Assembly: GCA_016719815.1 (NCBI GenBank)
Contig: JADJYK010000005.1
Coordinates: 124,001-188,000, forward strand
DNA: 64,000 bases
DNA from: Chitinophagaceae bacterium
Lineage (GTDB): Bacteria; Bacteroidota; Bacteroidia; Chitinophagales; Chitinophagaceae
Direction: 5' to 3'
Each line of letters begins with the position of its first letter. The first letter of the stretch is position 1. The position numbers and the translations under genes are program-made. The notes below the pieces were generated by a model. The model was not told the origin of the DNA, ran no database searches, and saw only the letters and a list, made by a program, of their open reading frames with translations. Below are positions 56,066 through 63,990 of this stretch, piece by piece.

Positions 56066-58363
56066 GTGAAGTTTTACGGAACGATATTCTTTGTTTTTCT
56101 GGCCTTTTTCACACAGGCGCAGCAACCGGTGCCTCCTGTTGGAGAATGGAGAGAACATCTGCCCTATAAAAGTGCTGTTGATGTGGCCGCTGGTGATGGG
56201 TTGATATTTTGCGCTACGCCTTACAGCCTTTTTACTGTTGATGTGGCTGAAAACAGTATTCAGCGGTATAGCCGTGTTACAGGGCTTAATGAAACCGGTA
56301 TCAGCACTATTCACTATGATGCAGCCAATAAAAAATTGGTGATTGCTTATGCTAACAGCAATATTGATATACTGTCCGGCAGCAACATCAAAAACATACC
56401 GGATATAAAACGGGACAACATTACCGGGAATAAAACGATTTATAACATTTACTCATCAGGCAAAGATTATTATCTCTCCACCGGGCTGGGAGTTATTGTG
56501 CTGAATGGTGCGAAGAACGAAGTTAAGGACACCTGGTACATCGGCAACGGCGGTAACCAGGTAAGGGTCAACGGCTTTACATCAGCCGGCAGTTTTTATT
56601 ATGCAGCAACAGATGAAGGGCTGAAGAAAGTATCTGTCAGCACCAGCAATCCGGCCGATTATACGCAATGGCAAACAGTAAGTGGCACTAACGGTTTACC
56701 GGCAGGCATTTGTAAAAACATTTTCACGGTTCAGAACAAAATGATTGCGGAAAGGGCAGATTCTTTGTTTGTACAAAACGGAAATACATGGCAGTTACTT
56801 TATTCGGATGGATGGCCATTTGTTAGTTGTACAGTTTCTGAAAATAGAATCTTAGTGTGTGAGCGGCAACTTAATGGAATCAGCCGTGTGGTAATACTTT
56901 ATGCTGATGGAACTGTGCAAAGAACAATAGCTAATACAGCCGCTATTTCTTTCCCACGGAAAGCCATTTTGAATAATGGCATTCCGTGGATTGCTGATCA
57001 GTTCGCCTCTCTGTCAAGAATTGCTGCTGCTGATTATGAGCAATACAAACTCAATTCACCCGAAGGAATTTCAAGTGGTGAAATGCTGGTATATAACAAC
57101 ACTTTTTATGCAACGGCCGGAGCGGTTAACGATGCCTGGAATTACCAATACAATGGCGATGGTATTTTTGTTTTCAAAGATGGAAATTGGAACAATATCA
57201 ACCGGTACAGATACGCAGCTATTGATTCATTACTTGATTATATAACTATAGCTATTGACAAAAGGGATGAAACTATCTGGGCAGGCTCCTATGGTGGCGG
57301 ATTGCTGCACATAAAACCCGGCCCCTCATTTGAAATTTTTAAACAGAATTTTTTGGGAGCTACCATTGGCGACCCGACAAGTTACAGGGTTGCCGGGCTG
57401 GCATTTGATGCAGAAAATAATTTGTGGATTTCCAATTATGGGGCAGAGCAGCCTCTGCGAGTAAGAAAGAATGAAGGTAGTTGGAAAACTTTTTCAGTTC
57501 CATTTGGATTAACAGGAAATGCTTTATCGCAGATTATAATTGATGATAACAATTACAAATGGATTGTTTCTCCAAAAGGTAACGGGCTGCTTTGTTTTGA
57601 CCATGGCAGCTCGGTTGACAACACCGGCGATGACCGCTGGAAACGATATACAACTGGTTCAGGCAATGGTAACTTGCCAAACAATAATGTTTTTTGTGTG
57701 GCAAAAGATAAGAGTGGTTATATCTGGGTGGGCACTGCTGATGGCATTGGGGTAATTCAATGTCCTGAAACCGTTTTTTCTGCACAGGCATGTGATGCTG
57801 TGTGGCCGGTGGTGCCCAACGGTAATTTTGCCGGTTATCTTTTTAAGGGGCAACAAGTGAAAAGCATTGCAGTGGATGGAGCCGACCGTAAATGGGTGGC
57901 GACAAAAAATGGTGTGTTCCTCATAAGTTCAGATGGCGAAAAAGTAATTTACCAGTTTACAGAAGACAACAGCACTTTGTTAAGCAATGATGTTCGCCAA
58001 ATTTCCATTGATGGAAAAACAGGTGAAGTGTATTTTGCCACATTGAAAGGAATCTGTTCCTTCCGCAGCACAGCAACCGAAGGAGGAGAAACAAATGAAG
58101 AAGTGCTGGTTTTCCCTAACCCGGTGCCGCCCGGTTATACTGGTACTATCGCCATCAAAGGATTGGTAAATAATGCTATTGTAAAAATTACAGAACTCGA
58201 TGGCAGGCTGGTGTATCAGACAAGGGCACTGGGCGGACAAGCTGTATGGGATGGCCGCAACTACAAAGGACAAAAAGTTGCCAGTGGCACTTATCTTGTA
58301 TTGATAAACGATGACAACAAAAAGGAAAGAGCCGCAGCCAAAATATTTTTTATAAACCGGTAA
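56066..58363 (+). CDS. porZ: PorZ-like beta-propeller protein with type IX sorting domain
   Basis: PorZ is a surface protein of the type IX secretion attachment complex that presents anionic LPS to the sortase PorU. The 765-residue product has a GTG start, a signal peptide (FFVFLAFFTQAQQ) and the N-terminal signature VGEWREHLPYKSAVDVAAGD. Two seven-bladed-propeller regions follow with repeats such as IIDDNNYKWIVSPKGNGLLC and AKDKSGYIWVGTADGIGVIQ. The C-terminal sorting domain (about 690-765) includes VLVFPNPVPPGYTGTIAIKG and GTYLVLIND. recO starts at its stop codon (TAATG). The porZ-recO pair is known in Bacteroidota and supports the call. Confidence 0.85.
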   Translation: MKFYGTIFFVFLAFFTQAQQPVPPVGEWREHLPYKSAVDVAAGDGLIFCATPYSLFTVDVAENSIQRYSRVTGLNETGISTIHYDAANKKLVIAYANSNIDILSGSNIKNIPDIKRDNITGNKTIYNIYSSGKDYYLSTGLGVIVLNGAKNEVKDTWYIGNGGNQVRVNGFTSAGSFYYAATDEGLKKVSVSTSNPADYTQWQTVSGTNGLPAGICKNIFTVQNKMIAERADSLFVQNGNTWQLLYSDGWPFVSCTVSENRILVCERQLNGISRVVILYADGTVQRTIANTAAISFPRKAILNNGIPWIADQFASLSRIAAADYEQYKLNSPEGISSGEMLVYNNTFYATAGAVNDAWNYQYNGDGIFVFKDGNWNNINRYRYAAIDSLLDYITIAIDKRDETIWAGSYGGGLLHIKPGPSFEIFKQNFLGATIGDPTSYRVAGLAFDAENNLWISNYGAEQPLRVRKNEGSWKTFSVPFGLTGNALSQIIIDDNNYKWIVSPKGNGLLCFDHGSSVDNTGDDRWKRYTTGSGNGNLPNNNVFCVAKDKSGYIWVGTADGIGVIQCPETVFSAQACDAVWPVVPNGNFAGYLFKGQQVKSIAVDGADRKWVATKNGVFLISSDGEKVIYQFTEDNSTLLSNDVRQISIDGKTGEVYFATLKGICSFRSTATEGGETNEEVLVFPNPVPPGYTGTIAIKGLVNNAIVKITELDGRLVYQTRALGGQAVWDGRNYKGQKVASGTYLVLINDDNKKERAAAKIFFINR

Positions 58364-59109
58364 TGCCCGATAAAATACATAAAACCAAAGGCATTGTTCT
58401 GCGAACAGTGAAGTATGGCGAAACCAGTGTGATTGTAACCATATTTACTGAATTGTTTGGGGTGCAGTCGTACCTGGTAAATGGCGTTCGCACCTCAACA
58501 AAAAAGGGAACCGGAAAGGCCAACCTGTTTCAACCGGCAGCTATTCTTGACCTGATTGTATATCACAATGAGCTGAAACAACTGCAGCGCATCAAAGAAT
58601 TTAAATGGTCGGTTATTTATCAGCATATTTTTTCTGATGTACCTAAGAATGCAGTGGCTTTGTTTATGGTGGAACTGCTGACAAAATGTTTGAAGCAGCC
58701 GGAAACAAACGAAGAACTCTTTCATTTTACTGAGGATTGCTTTTTGCATCTTGACAATTGCAGTGCTGCTGTAATGGCCAACCTCTCTTTGTTTTTTGCT
58801 CTACATCTGCCTTATCATTTTGGATTCAGGATAACAGATAATTACAATGCGGATACAAACTTCCTTGATTTACAAGAAGGCCGTTTTGTAAAAGAACCTC
58901 CGCACCATCCGCATTTTTTAGAAGAAAAACAAGCTTCGGTGACCTCGCAGTTACTTAAAGTAATGCAGCCGGAAGAATTAGCAGATATTAAACTTCACCA
59001 CGACTTCAGGCGGCAACTGCTGCATTTATATGAAACATACTATGCCCTGCACATACAGGATTTTGGAACGATGAAAAGCTTGCAGGTGTTGAGGGAGGTG
59101 CTGGGTTAA
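58363..59109 (+). CDS. recO: DNA repair protein RecO
   Basis: RecO works with RecF and RecR to load RecA at single-stranded gaps. The 248-residue protein starts with an OB fold (KTKGIVLRTVKYGETSVIVT; FTELFGVQSYLVNGVRTSTK) and continues with an alpha-helical domain ending LLHLYETYYALHIQDFGTMK. The Cys-type zinc site of some RecO proteins is not obvious. The start ATG overlaps the porZ stop, so translation is probably coupled. The last bases overlap the convergent hypothetical gene. Confidence 0.93.
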   Translation: MPDKIHKTKGIVLRTVKYGETSVIVTIFTELFGVQSYLVNGVRTSTKKGTGKANLFQPAAILDLIVYHNELKQLQRIKEFKWSVIYQHIFSDVPKNAVALFMVELLTKCLKQPETNEELFHFTEDCFLHLDNCSAAVMANLSLFFALHLPYHFGFRITDNYNADTNFLDLQEGRFVKEPPHHPHFLEEKQASVTSQLLKVMQPEELADIKLHHDFRRQLLHLYETYYALHIQDFGTMKSLQVLREVLG

Positions 59110-59585
59110 TCTTTCCTGAGCGCCTCGTTAATCATTTCTTCGACTGCTTTCAAATATATTTTGCGCAACACTCTGTAAGGATAATATGGAAGCAAAAAGA
59201 AAACAGAAGTAAATAGTAGCCATGGTACAATTCTGTACTGCAGGAATACAGACATACTATCCTTGTCTTTGATTGCAAAAAAGCCAATAATTCAAAAAGT
59301 TAAAGTGAACAACAGTGTACACCAAAATCCGACAATATTCTGTTTTGAAAATAAAGTGACCTTTAACTTATTATCTACGGTAGAAAAAACGCCGGTAATT
59401 ACAGGATGGAAAACACCAGTCCATAATCTGTCCACATACCATATTTTAAATCCATCTTTAATAAAGCATCCTTGAAACTGGCCTTCATATTGATAATACG
59501 ATGTTCTGAAGTGGTTCCAGAAAGTATCTTCCTTTTCAACAATCTGTTTCCGGATTTCGTTCCTGATTTTTTCTTCAATAGTCAT
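59106..59585 (-). CDS. Uncharacterised two-span membrane protein with an in-frame TGA
   Basis: From the ATG at 59585 the frame reads MTIEEKIRNEIRKQIVEKED and on to FWCTLLFTLTF, then TGA at 59292-59294. The same frame continues IIGFFAIKDKDSMSVFLQYR, IVPWLLFTSVFFLLPYYPYR and KAVEEMINEALRKD to a TAA at 59106. The two halves make a sensible protein of 159 residues with two hydrophobic helices, the first spanning the TGA. A substitution or paired indels would explain the stop; a true early stop is also possible. No family is recognised. It starts at the last base of the amidohydrolase gene. Confidence 0.5.
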
Positions 59586-60750
59586 TATAGAATCCTTTTT
59601 GACTGAGTCATTTCTGTATTCAAAAGTACCACTCCCGGCTTCTTCCCTTTTTCAAAACTGCCCAGTTCATCATCCCAGCCTAATGCTTTGGCCCCGTTAA
59701 GGGTTGCCCATTGCAGGGCCTGCTGAGGTGACACGGTTTGAAACCGTGACACCTCAGCAAGTTCAGCAGCAATACTCAGTTGCCAGTTGCTGCTGTAACT
59801 ATCGGTACCCAAAACAATATGGCAATTGTGTTTCATAAATAAATCAACCGGTGGTACTTTGTTTTCAATGTACAGATTTGCATTGATGCAAAGGCAATAC
59901 ACTAATTTCAATCCGTTGGCAACGGCATATTCATTAGCCCACACAATATCTTCTTCTGGCATAAATGTGTTGTGAACAAGCAGGATAGTTTGACTGTTGT
60001 TGAAATAAGGCAGCACAGAACGGATACTGCTTTTGCCCGTTACCGGAAATGGTGACTTTTCAATACCAAACACTTTAAACAGCCGCAGGTATTCGCCTCC
60101 ACCGGTTTTGTATAACTCATCTTCAGCCGGGTGTTCCTGGTTGTGAATGGAGATGATTTGGTTACCGGTTAATTGGTTGATAAGCTGAAAAGTTTTTGGA
60201 GAAATGCTATAAGGGGCATGGGGCACCAGGGATGCCCGTTGTTGGTTGACCGGCCCTCGGTCATCGGTCATCATTGAAAGTACTTCCTGGTAATGCTTAA
60301 TCCGGCCCTCGGCTTTCTCATCAGTAAAGCTTAATACTTCCACAAAATTCTGCCAGTGGATGTTGCTATGGCGTTTAACTCCTGCCGTATCTGCTGTATT
60401 GCCAATATCGCCAACAGCCACGATGCCATTCTTATACATTTCCTGTTCGGCCTTAATTATTTCTTGTTGAATAATTTCTGGCGAGAAATCTCTTTTGTTA
60501 CAACCGAACATAAAAATTCAATCAATCCTGTATGCGGCGGAATTACATTTTTCAGGTGACTGAGTTCCAAATGGCAATGGCAGTTTATTAATCCGGGACT
60601 GAGAATGCCTTCAAAAGTTTCTATATCATCTGCCTCCTCCGCCGTGACGATTGCTTCTATTGTTCCGTCTTCCTTTGTTATCAATACTTTTTCTGTATGA
60701 AACTGGTATCCGTCAAATAACTTGTCTGCTTTGAATTTTTTGTAATCCAT
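59585..60750 (-). CDS. Amidohydrolase family protein (one frame break)
   Basis: A metal-dependent hydrolase of about 388 residues related to cytosine/adenosine-deaminase-like enzymes. It has the metal HxH of INCHCHLELSHL, then SLVPHAPYSISPKTF, IISIHNQEHPAEDEL, LLVHNTFM and the Asp of IVLGTDSYSSNWQLS. The start is the ATG at 60748-60750 (MDYKKFKADKLFDG). The break at T4 60493-60496 needs one more base, giving CSVVTKRDFSPEIIQQEI. The substrate is unknown. A near-perfect 39-base palindrome lies inside the gene (59721-59759). Confidence 0.85.
59721..59759. repeat. 39-base near-perfect palindrome inside the amidohydrolase gene
   Basis: Arms TGCTGAGGTG and CACCTCAGCA (59721-59730, 59750-59759), an A-A mismatch, inner arms CACGGTTT and AAACCGTG, and a single central G. 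It encodes EVSRFQTVSP in frame and does not lengthen the protein compared with relatives. This is much more symmetry than expected for a coding stretch. Confidence 0.85.
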
Positions 60751-60807
60751 GTTGTAAAATTCCCAAAAACAAATTCCAAATTCCAAATTCAGGCCATATT
60801 TCTTTAC

Positions 60808-60815
60808 TACCTTTG
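60808..60815 (+). promoter_or_regulatory. -7 box TACCTTTG of prfA
   Basis: Full match to TAnnTTTG, 45 bases before the prfA ATG and about 57 bases from the divergent amidohydrolase start. A repeated ATTCCAAA-like sequence (60760-60790) lies where the -33 element should be; no clear TTG. Confidence 0.5.
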
Positions 60816-60860
60816 CAAACTTTGGAATTTGTGATTTAAAACTTTGGAATTTTAATACTT

Positions 60861-61921
60861 ATGTTAGACAGGCTGGAGGCCATAAAGCAAGATTTAATCA
60901 GTTGGGCATTGCTCTTACTAACCCCGAAATAGTTGGTAACAATAAAAAATTTGCCGAAACCAGTAAGGAATACCGCAGCCTGGAAAAGATAGTGGTGGCA
61001 TATAACGGCTATAAAAAAATCCTCGATGATATCGATTTTTATAAAGAGGCACTGGAAGGCGGTGACGAAGAAATGAGGGAGCTGGCCAAAATGGAAGCTC
61101 CGGTATTGGAAAAAAAAGAACAAGCCGAAGTATATATCCGACAGTTACTGATACCCAAAGACCCGCAGGATGAAAAAAATGCTATTCTTGAAATAAGGGC
61201 AGGCACCGGTGGTGATGAGGCAAGCCTGTTTGCAGGCGACCTGCTGAGAATGTATCTGAAATATTGTGAAAAGAAAGGATGGAAAACAGCCGTTTTAAGT
61301 GAAAATGAAGGAACGGTTGGCGGTTACAAAGAAGTGCAGCTTGAAGTTTCGGGAGATGATGTGTATGGTACGCTGAAATTTGAAAGCGGCGTACACCGGG
61401 TACAGCGGGTACCTGCCACTGAGGGCAGTGGCCGTGTGCATACGTCTGCCGCAACGGTAGCGGTAATGCCAGAGGCGGAAGAAGTGGACTTTGAACTAAA
61501 CCCGGCCGATGTAAAAATGGAAACTGCCCGTAGCGGTGGTGCCGGAGGTCAGAACGTAAACAAAGTAGAAACGAAGGTGATGCTTACCCATATTCCCACA
61601 GGCACGGTGGTGATTTGCCAGACAGAGCGGTCGCAATTGGGAAACAGGGAAAAAGCTATGCAAATGATGCGTACCAAACTTTATGAAGAGCAGGTCCGCA
61701 AACAAGAAGAAGAAATTGCCCGCCACCGTAAAAGCTTAGTAAGTACGGGTGACCGCAGCGCAAAAATCCGTACTTATAACTTTCCACAGGGCCGTGTAAC
61801 TGATCATCGTATTGGCCTTACCTTATACAATCTTGATGCCGTGCTGAATGGCGAGATCGCCGAACTGATAGATGCGTTGCAGTTTGCTGAAAATGCCGAG
61901 AAACTGACTAAGCAGAATTAA
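60861..61921 (+). CDS. prfA: Peptide chain release factor 1 (one frame break)
   Basis: RF1 releases the finished protein at UAA and UAG codons. The protein (about 353 residues) carries GGDEASLFAGDLLRMYLKYC, the codon-recognition region with PATEGSGRVHTSAA (PAT tripeptide, specific for RF1), and the catalytic GGQ in ARSGGAGGQNVNKVETKV. The N terminus MLDRLEAIKQ is in another frame. One A is missing at 60889-60890, giving KQRFNQLGIALTNPEIVG. Without the correction translation would begin about 15 residues late. A prfA next to prmC is common elsewhere, but not here. Confidence 0.95.
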
Positions 61922-61980
61922 TATTCTGTTTCTGCCAAAGTGTTCCAAATAAGCTATATTGCATATCTAAATCAAATAAT

Positions 61981-62631
61981 ATGTTAGATCAGATATTCAA
62001 CATTGTAAAGCAATTTGGCCAGGATACCGTTGTAGATAATCCTGATGTTCCTAATGAACAAAACAACGAAGTGTTGGCAGATGCCACAAAGACTATTACC
62101 AGTGGTTTTCAAAATGTGTTGGCCGGGGGTGGTTTTCAAAACATTCTTGATCTTTTTAAGGGTGGTGGTAATACAGCAGGATCCGGCGGTGGAATTGGCG
62201 GCTTATTAAAAAACCCGATGGTTACCATGATGGTAGGGTATTTCATCAGCAAACTGGTGGGTAAATACAAAATGGCCCCGGCTTCAGCAAGTAATGTGGC
62301 AAATAGTCTCATTCCCAATGCACTGAACGGAATTATAAACCAAACTAATGACCCCAATAATCCCGGTTTTACACTCGATGGGCTGATTGGCTCACTTACA
62401 GGCGGTGGTCAGCAGGAAACTTCAGGCGATAGTGGAGGCGGTTTTTCTCTGCAAAATCTGCTGGAGCAATTTACTGGAGGTGGCAATGCTGATGCAGGGG
62501 GCAATTCAGGGGGCGGAGGCTTTGACTTGCAGGATATTATCGGGGGTCTAACAAAAAAGGCGCAGGGTAATTTTGAGAATCAGGGTGGTGGCGGAGGTTT
62601 AATGGATTTGATAAAGGGGTTTATAAAATAG
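61981..62631 (+). CDS. DUF937-like Gly-rich protein
   Basis: A 216-residue protein without signal peptide. It has a helical domain (about 1-130) with QIFNIVKQFGQDTVVDNPDV, a central hydrophobic LLKNPMVTMMVGYFISKLVG, and Gly-rich spacers between repeated amphipathic elements (FSLQNLLEQFTGGGNAD; FDLQDIIGGLTKKAQ). The arrangement resembles DUF937 proteins; the function is unknown. The Gly-rich segments are low-complexity and could be affected by sequencing error, although the frame is open throughout. A terminator follows 29 bases after the stop. Confidence 0.7.
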   Translation: MLDQIFNIVKQFGQDTVVDNPDVPNEQNNEVLADATKTITSGFQNVLAGGGFQNILDLFKGGGNTAGSGGGIGGLLKNPMVTMMVGYFISKLVGKYKMAPASASNVANSLIPNALNGIINQTNDPNNPGFTLDGLIGSLTGGGQQETSGDSGGGFSLQNLLEQFTGGGNADAGGNSGGGGFDLQDIIGGLTKKAQGNFENQGGGGGLMDLIKGFIK

Positions 62632-62659
62632 TTTATAATCATTGATTGTGAATACATTA

Positions 62660-62691
62660 AAAATGCCGCTGGTTAATGAAGTGGCATTTTT
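62660..62691 (+). terminator. Intrinsic terminator of the DUF937-like gene
   Basis: An 11-bp stem AAAATGCCGCT / AGTGGCATTTT (one G-T wobble) with a 9-base loop and a T run. Confidence 0.8.
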
Positions 62692-62930
62692 GTGTTTGGC
62701 ATGAATTTCGGTATTGTTAGGATAGAAGAAAAAAAGTTCTCTGTCAGAAAATTGTAAAAACAAAGAACCATTAATTAGTTTGGTAATTATCTTCTGCTTT
62801 TGTAAAGACTTGTATTGGAGCATAGTAGGTGTACAGTAGTCAGGTGAAAGATTACGATTGGTGCAGAAGTGTAAATACCTGAAAATTGCTTTTACATATT
62901 TCTTAACAAGAAGATTGATACTATTGGCAA
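62692..62930. other. Part of the gap between the DUF937-like gene and VanZ
   Basis: The DUF937-like and VanZ genes are 406 bases apart. The gap holds the DUF937-like terminator at its left end and the candidate small RNA (62931-63047) at its right end. The 239 bases between them have no ORF beyond 18 codons and no recognisable element. Confidence 0.5.
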
Positions 62931-62938
62931 TAACTTTG
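62931..62938 (+). promoter_or_regulatory. -7 box TAACTTTG before the candidate small RNA
   Basis: TAACTTTG is a full match to TAnnTTTG on the plus strand, followed by TTATACA. The -33 element is not ideal: TTG occurs 13 bases upstream, and nothing clear at 19-21. No ORF follows before a terminator 80 bases later. Confidence 0.5.
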
Positions 62939-62943
62939 CGTTA

Positions 62944-63047
62944 TACAATTGAAAGCGATTAGTTGAACTCACTATAAAAACAGTAAATTTTCTCATAAGC
63001 AGTTAGTTTTGGTTGCGACCCCTGTTTCTACAGGGGTTTATTTTTTT
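62944..63047 (+). ncRNA. Candidate small RNA, about 104 nt
   Basis: Bounded by the -7 box at 62931-62938 and the intrinsic terminator at 63018-63047. There is no ATG-started frame in it. The first 75 bases are AU-rich with a weak CAATT/AGTTG pairing near the 5' end. It does not match tRNA, SRP, RNase P or tmRNA signatures I know. A 6S-like role cannot be tested by eye. The claim rests on the paired boundaries. Confidence 0.45.
63018..63047 (+). terminator. Intrinsic terminator of the candidate small RNA
   Basis: ACCCCTGT-TTCT-ACAGGGGT, a perfect 8-bp stem, then TTATTTTTTT. The T run is on the plus strand and overlaps the last codons of the minus-strand VanZ gene, so it does not serve VanZ. 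Confidence 0.85.
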
Positions 63048-63397
63048 CTATACCGCATCATACTGTAAACTAATCCCACTACACTACCCGCTGCATCAGC
63101 AACAATATCCATCAGCTCAAATCCACGATTAGAAACAAAATATTGCTGTACGAATTCCATTCCGATACCATACACAACAGCTATCGTTGCGATGATATAA
63201 AATACTTTTTTTTTGTTTGAAGCCTGACACCATAAGAATACCAGCATGGCAAACAGCCCTATGTGTACCCATTTATCAAACCATAATTTATCGAGCCAGT
63301 TTTCTTTCGGGAATTTGCTTCCGGGAATAACAAGCAGCACAGTAATAAGGCATAGCCAGAATATTGCTACGCTGTATTGAAAACTTTTATTTTTCAA
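63038..63397 (-). CDS. VanZ-like membrane protein
   Basis: A 119-residue protein with about four hydrophobic segments (VAIFWLCLITVLLVIPGSKF; WVHIGLFAMLVFLWCQA; VFYIIATIAVVYGIGMEFVQ; ADAAGSVVGLVYSMMRY) and the VanZ-family pattern DKWVHIGLF and GFELMDIVADAAGS. Despite the name, family members in Bacteroidota have no known link to glycopeptide resistance. It follows gcvH by 30 bases, a conserved pair in this phylum, and is probably co-transcribed. Confidence 0.85.
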   Translation of the reverse strand: MKNKSFQYSVAIFWLCLITVLLVIPGSKFPKENWLDKLWFDKWVHIGLFAMLVFLWCQASNKKKVFYIIATIAVVYGIGMEFVQQYFVSNRGFELMDIVADAAGSVVGLVYSMMRYRKK

Positions 63398-63427
63398 TTA
63401 GATGATAATAAAAGGAAGAAAAGGAAA

Positions 63428-63805
63428 TTAACCAACTTCGGCTTCATAAGCTGTGGCATCCATCAACGCCTCCACATCAGCAAGATTATTAACTGTCATC
63501 TTTACCATCCATCCCTCTCCATAAGGGTCGTTGTTTACCAACTCTGGTTTTCCTGCAAGAATGGGATTAAGTTCGGTAATAATTCCGCTAACAGGTAAGA
63601 AAAGATCAGAAACAGTTTTAACAGCTTCAACCGTCCCAAAAACTTCTCCGGCTTCGAGTGATTTACCTATGGTGTCAACTTCCACATAAACAATGTCGCC
63701 CAACTCTCTTTGGGCATAATCGGTAATACCAATTGTTGCAACATTACCTTCAAGGCTTATCCACTCATGGTCTTTAGTATAACGGAGATTAGCGGGGAAA
63801 TTCAT
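63428..63805 (-). CDS. gcvH: Glycine cleavage system H protein
   Basis: GcvH carries the aminomethyl group on a lipoyl arm between the P, T and L proteins of glycine cleavage. The 125-residue protein has the lipoylation site GTVEAVKTVSDLFLPVSG (Lys in EAVK) and the usual RYTKDHEWISLEGNVATIGI. gcvT and gcvP are not in the window. The frame is intact. The upstream 195 bases contain a possible folded RNA leader (63851-63893). Confidence 0.96.
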   Translation of the reverse strand: MNFPANLRYTKDHEWISLEGNVATIGITDYAQRELGDIVYVEVDTIGKSLEAGEVFGTVEAVKTVSDLFLPVSGIITELNPILAGKPELVNNDPYGEGWMVKMTVNNLADVEALMDATAYEAEVG

Positions 63806-63850
63806 AAACAGATATTTTATGCTGCAAACCTAAGGGAAAATGGTGATAAA

Positions 63851-63893
63851 GAACAGGTTGGGCAGCCACCCATTATCAGGGTAATCACTGTTC
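63851..63893 (-). promoter_or_regulatory. Possible structured leader upstream of gcvH
   Basis: On the minus strand an outer stem GAACAG / CTGTTC encloses an inner hairpin ACCC-TGATAAT-GGGT and a GGCTGCC segment. It could be part of a 5' leader, since a TACCTTTA box lies upstream at 63977-63984. It lacks the conserved motifs of the glycine riboswitch. Low confidence. Confidence 0.25.
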
Positions 63894-63982
63894 AGCAGCA
63901 GTTTACCGGTAAATCAGTGCCGTTCATAGCAGTATTTGCGCCATTGGTCGCTTATGGCTTTCCAACAGCCTTTTTGTAAAGG

Positions 63983-63990
63983 TATCTTTG
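63983..63990 (+). promoter_or_regulatory. -7 box TATCTTTG near the window edge
   Basis: Full match to TAnnTTTG on the plus strand, pointing out of the window. It probably belongs to a gene starting just beyond position 64000. No ORF is recognised between the gcvH start and the edge. Confidence 0.35.

Noticed and set aside
63038..63397. VanZ as a glycopeptide-resistance gene
   Set aside because: Only the family name is shared. No vanHAX genes are present and the neighbour is gcvH.
63806..63980. Glycine riboswitch upstream of gcvH
   Set aside because: The conserved core motifs of the aptamer are absent and the region is too short for the usual tandem form.
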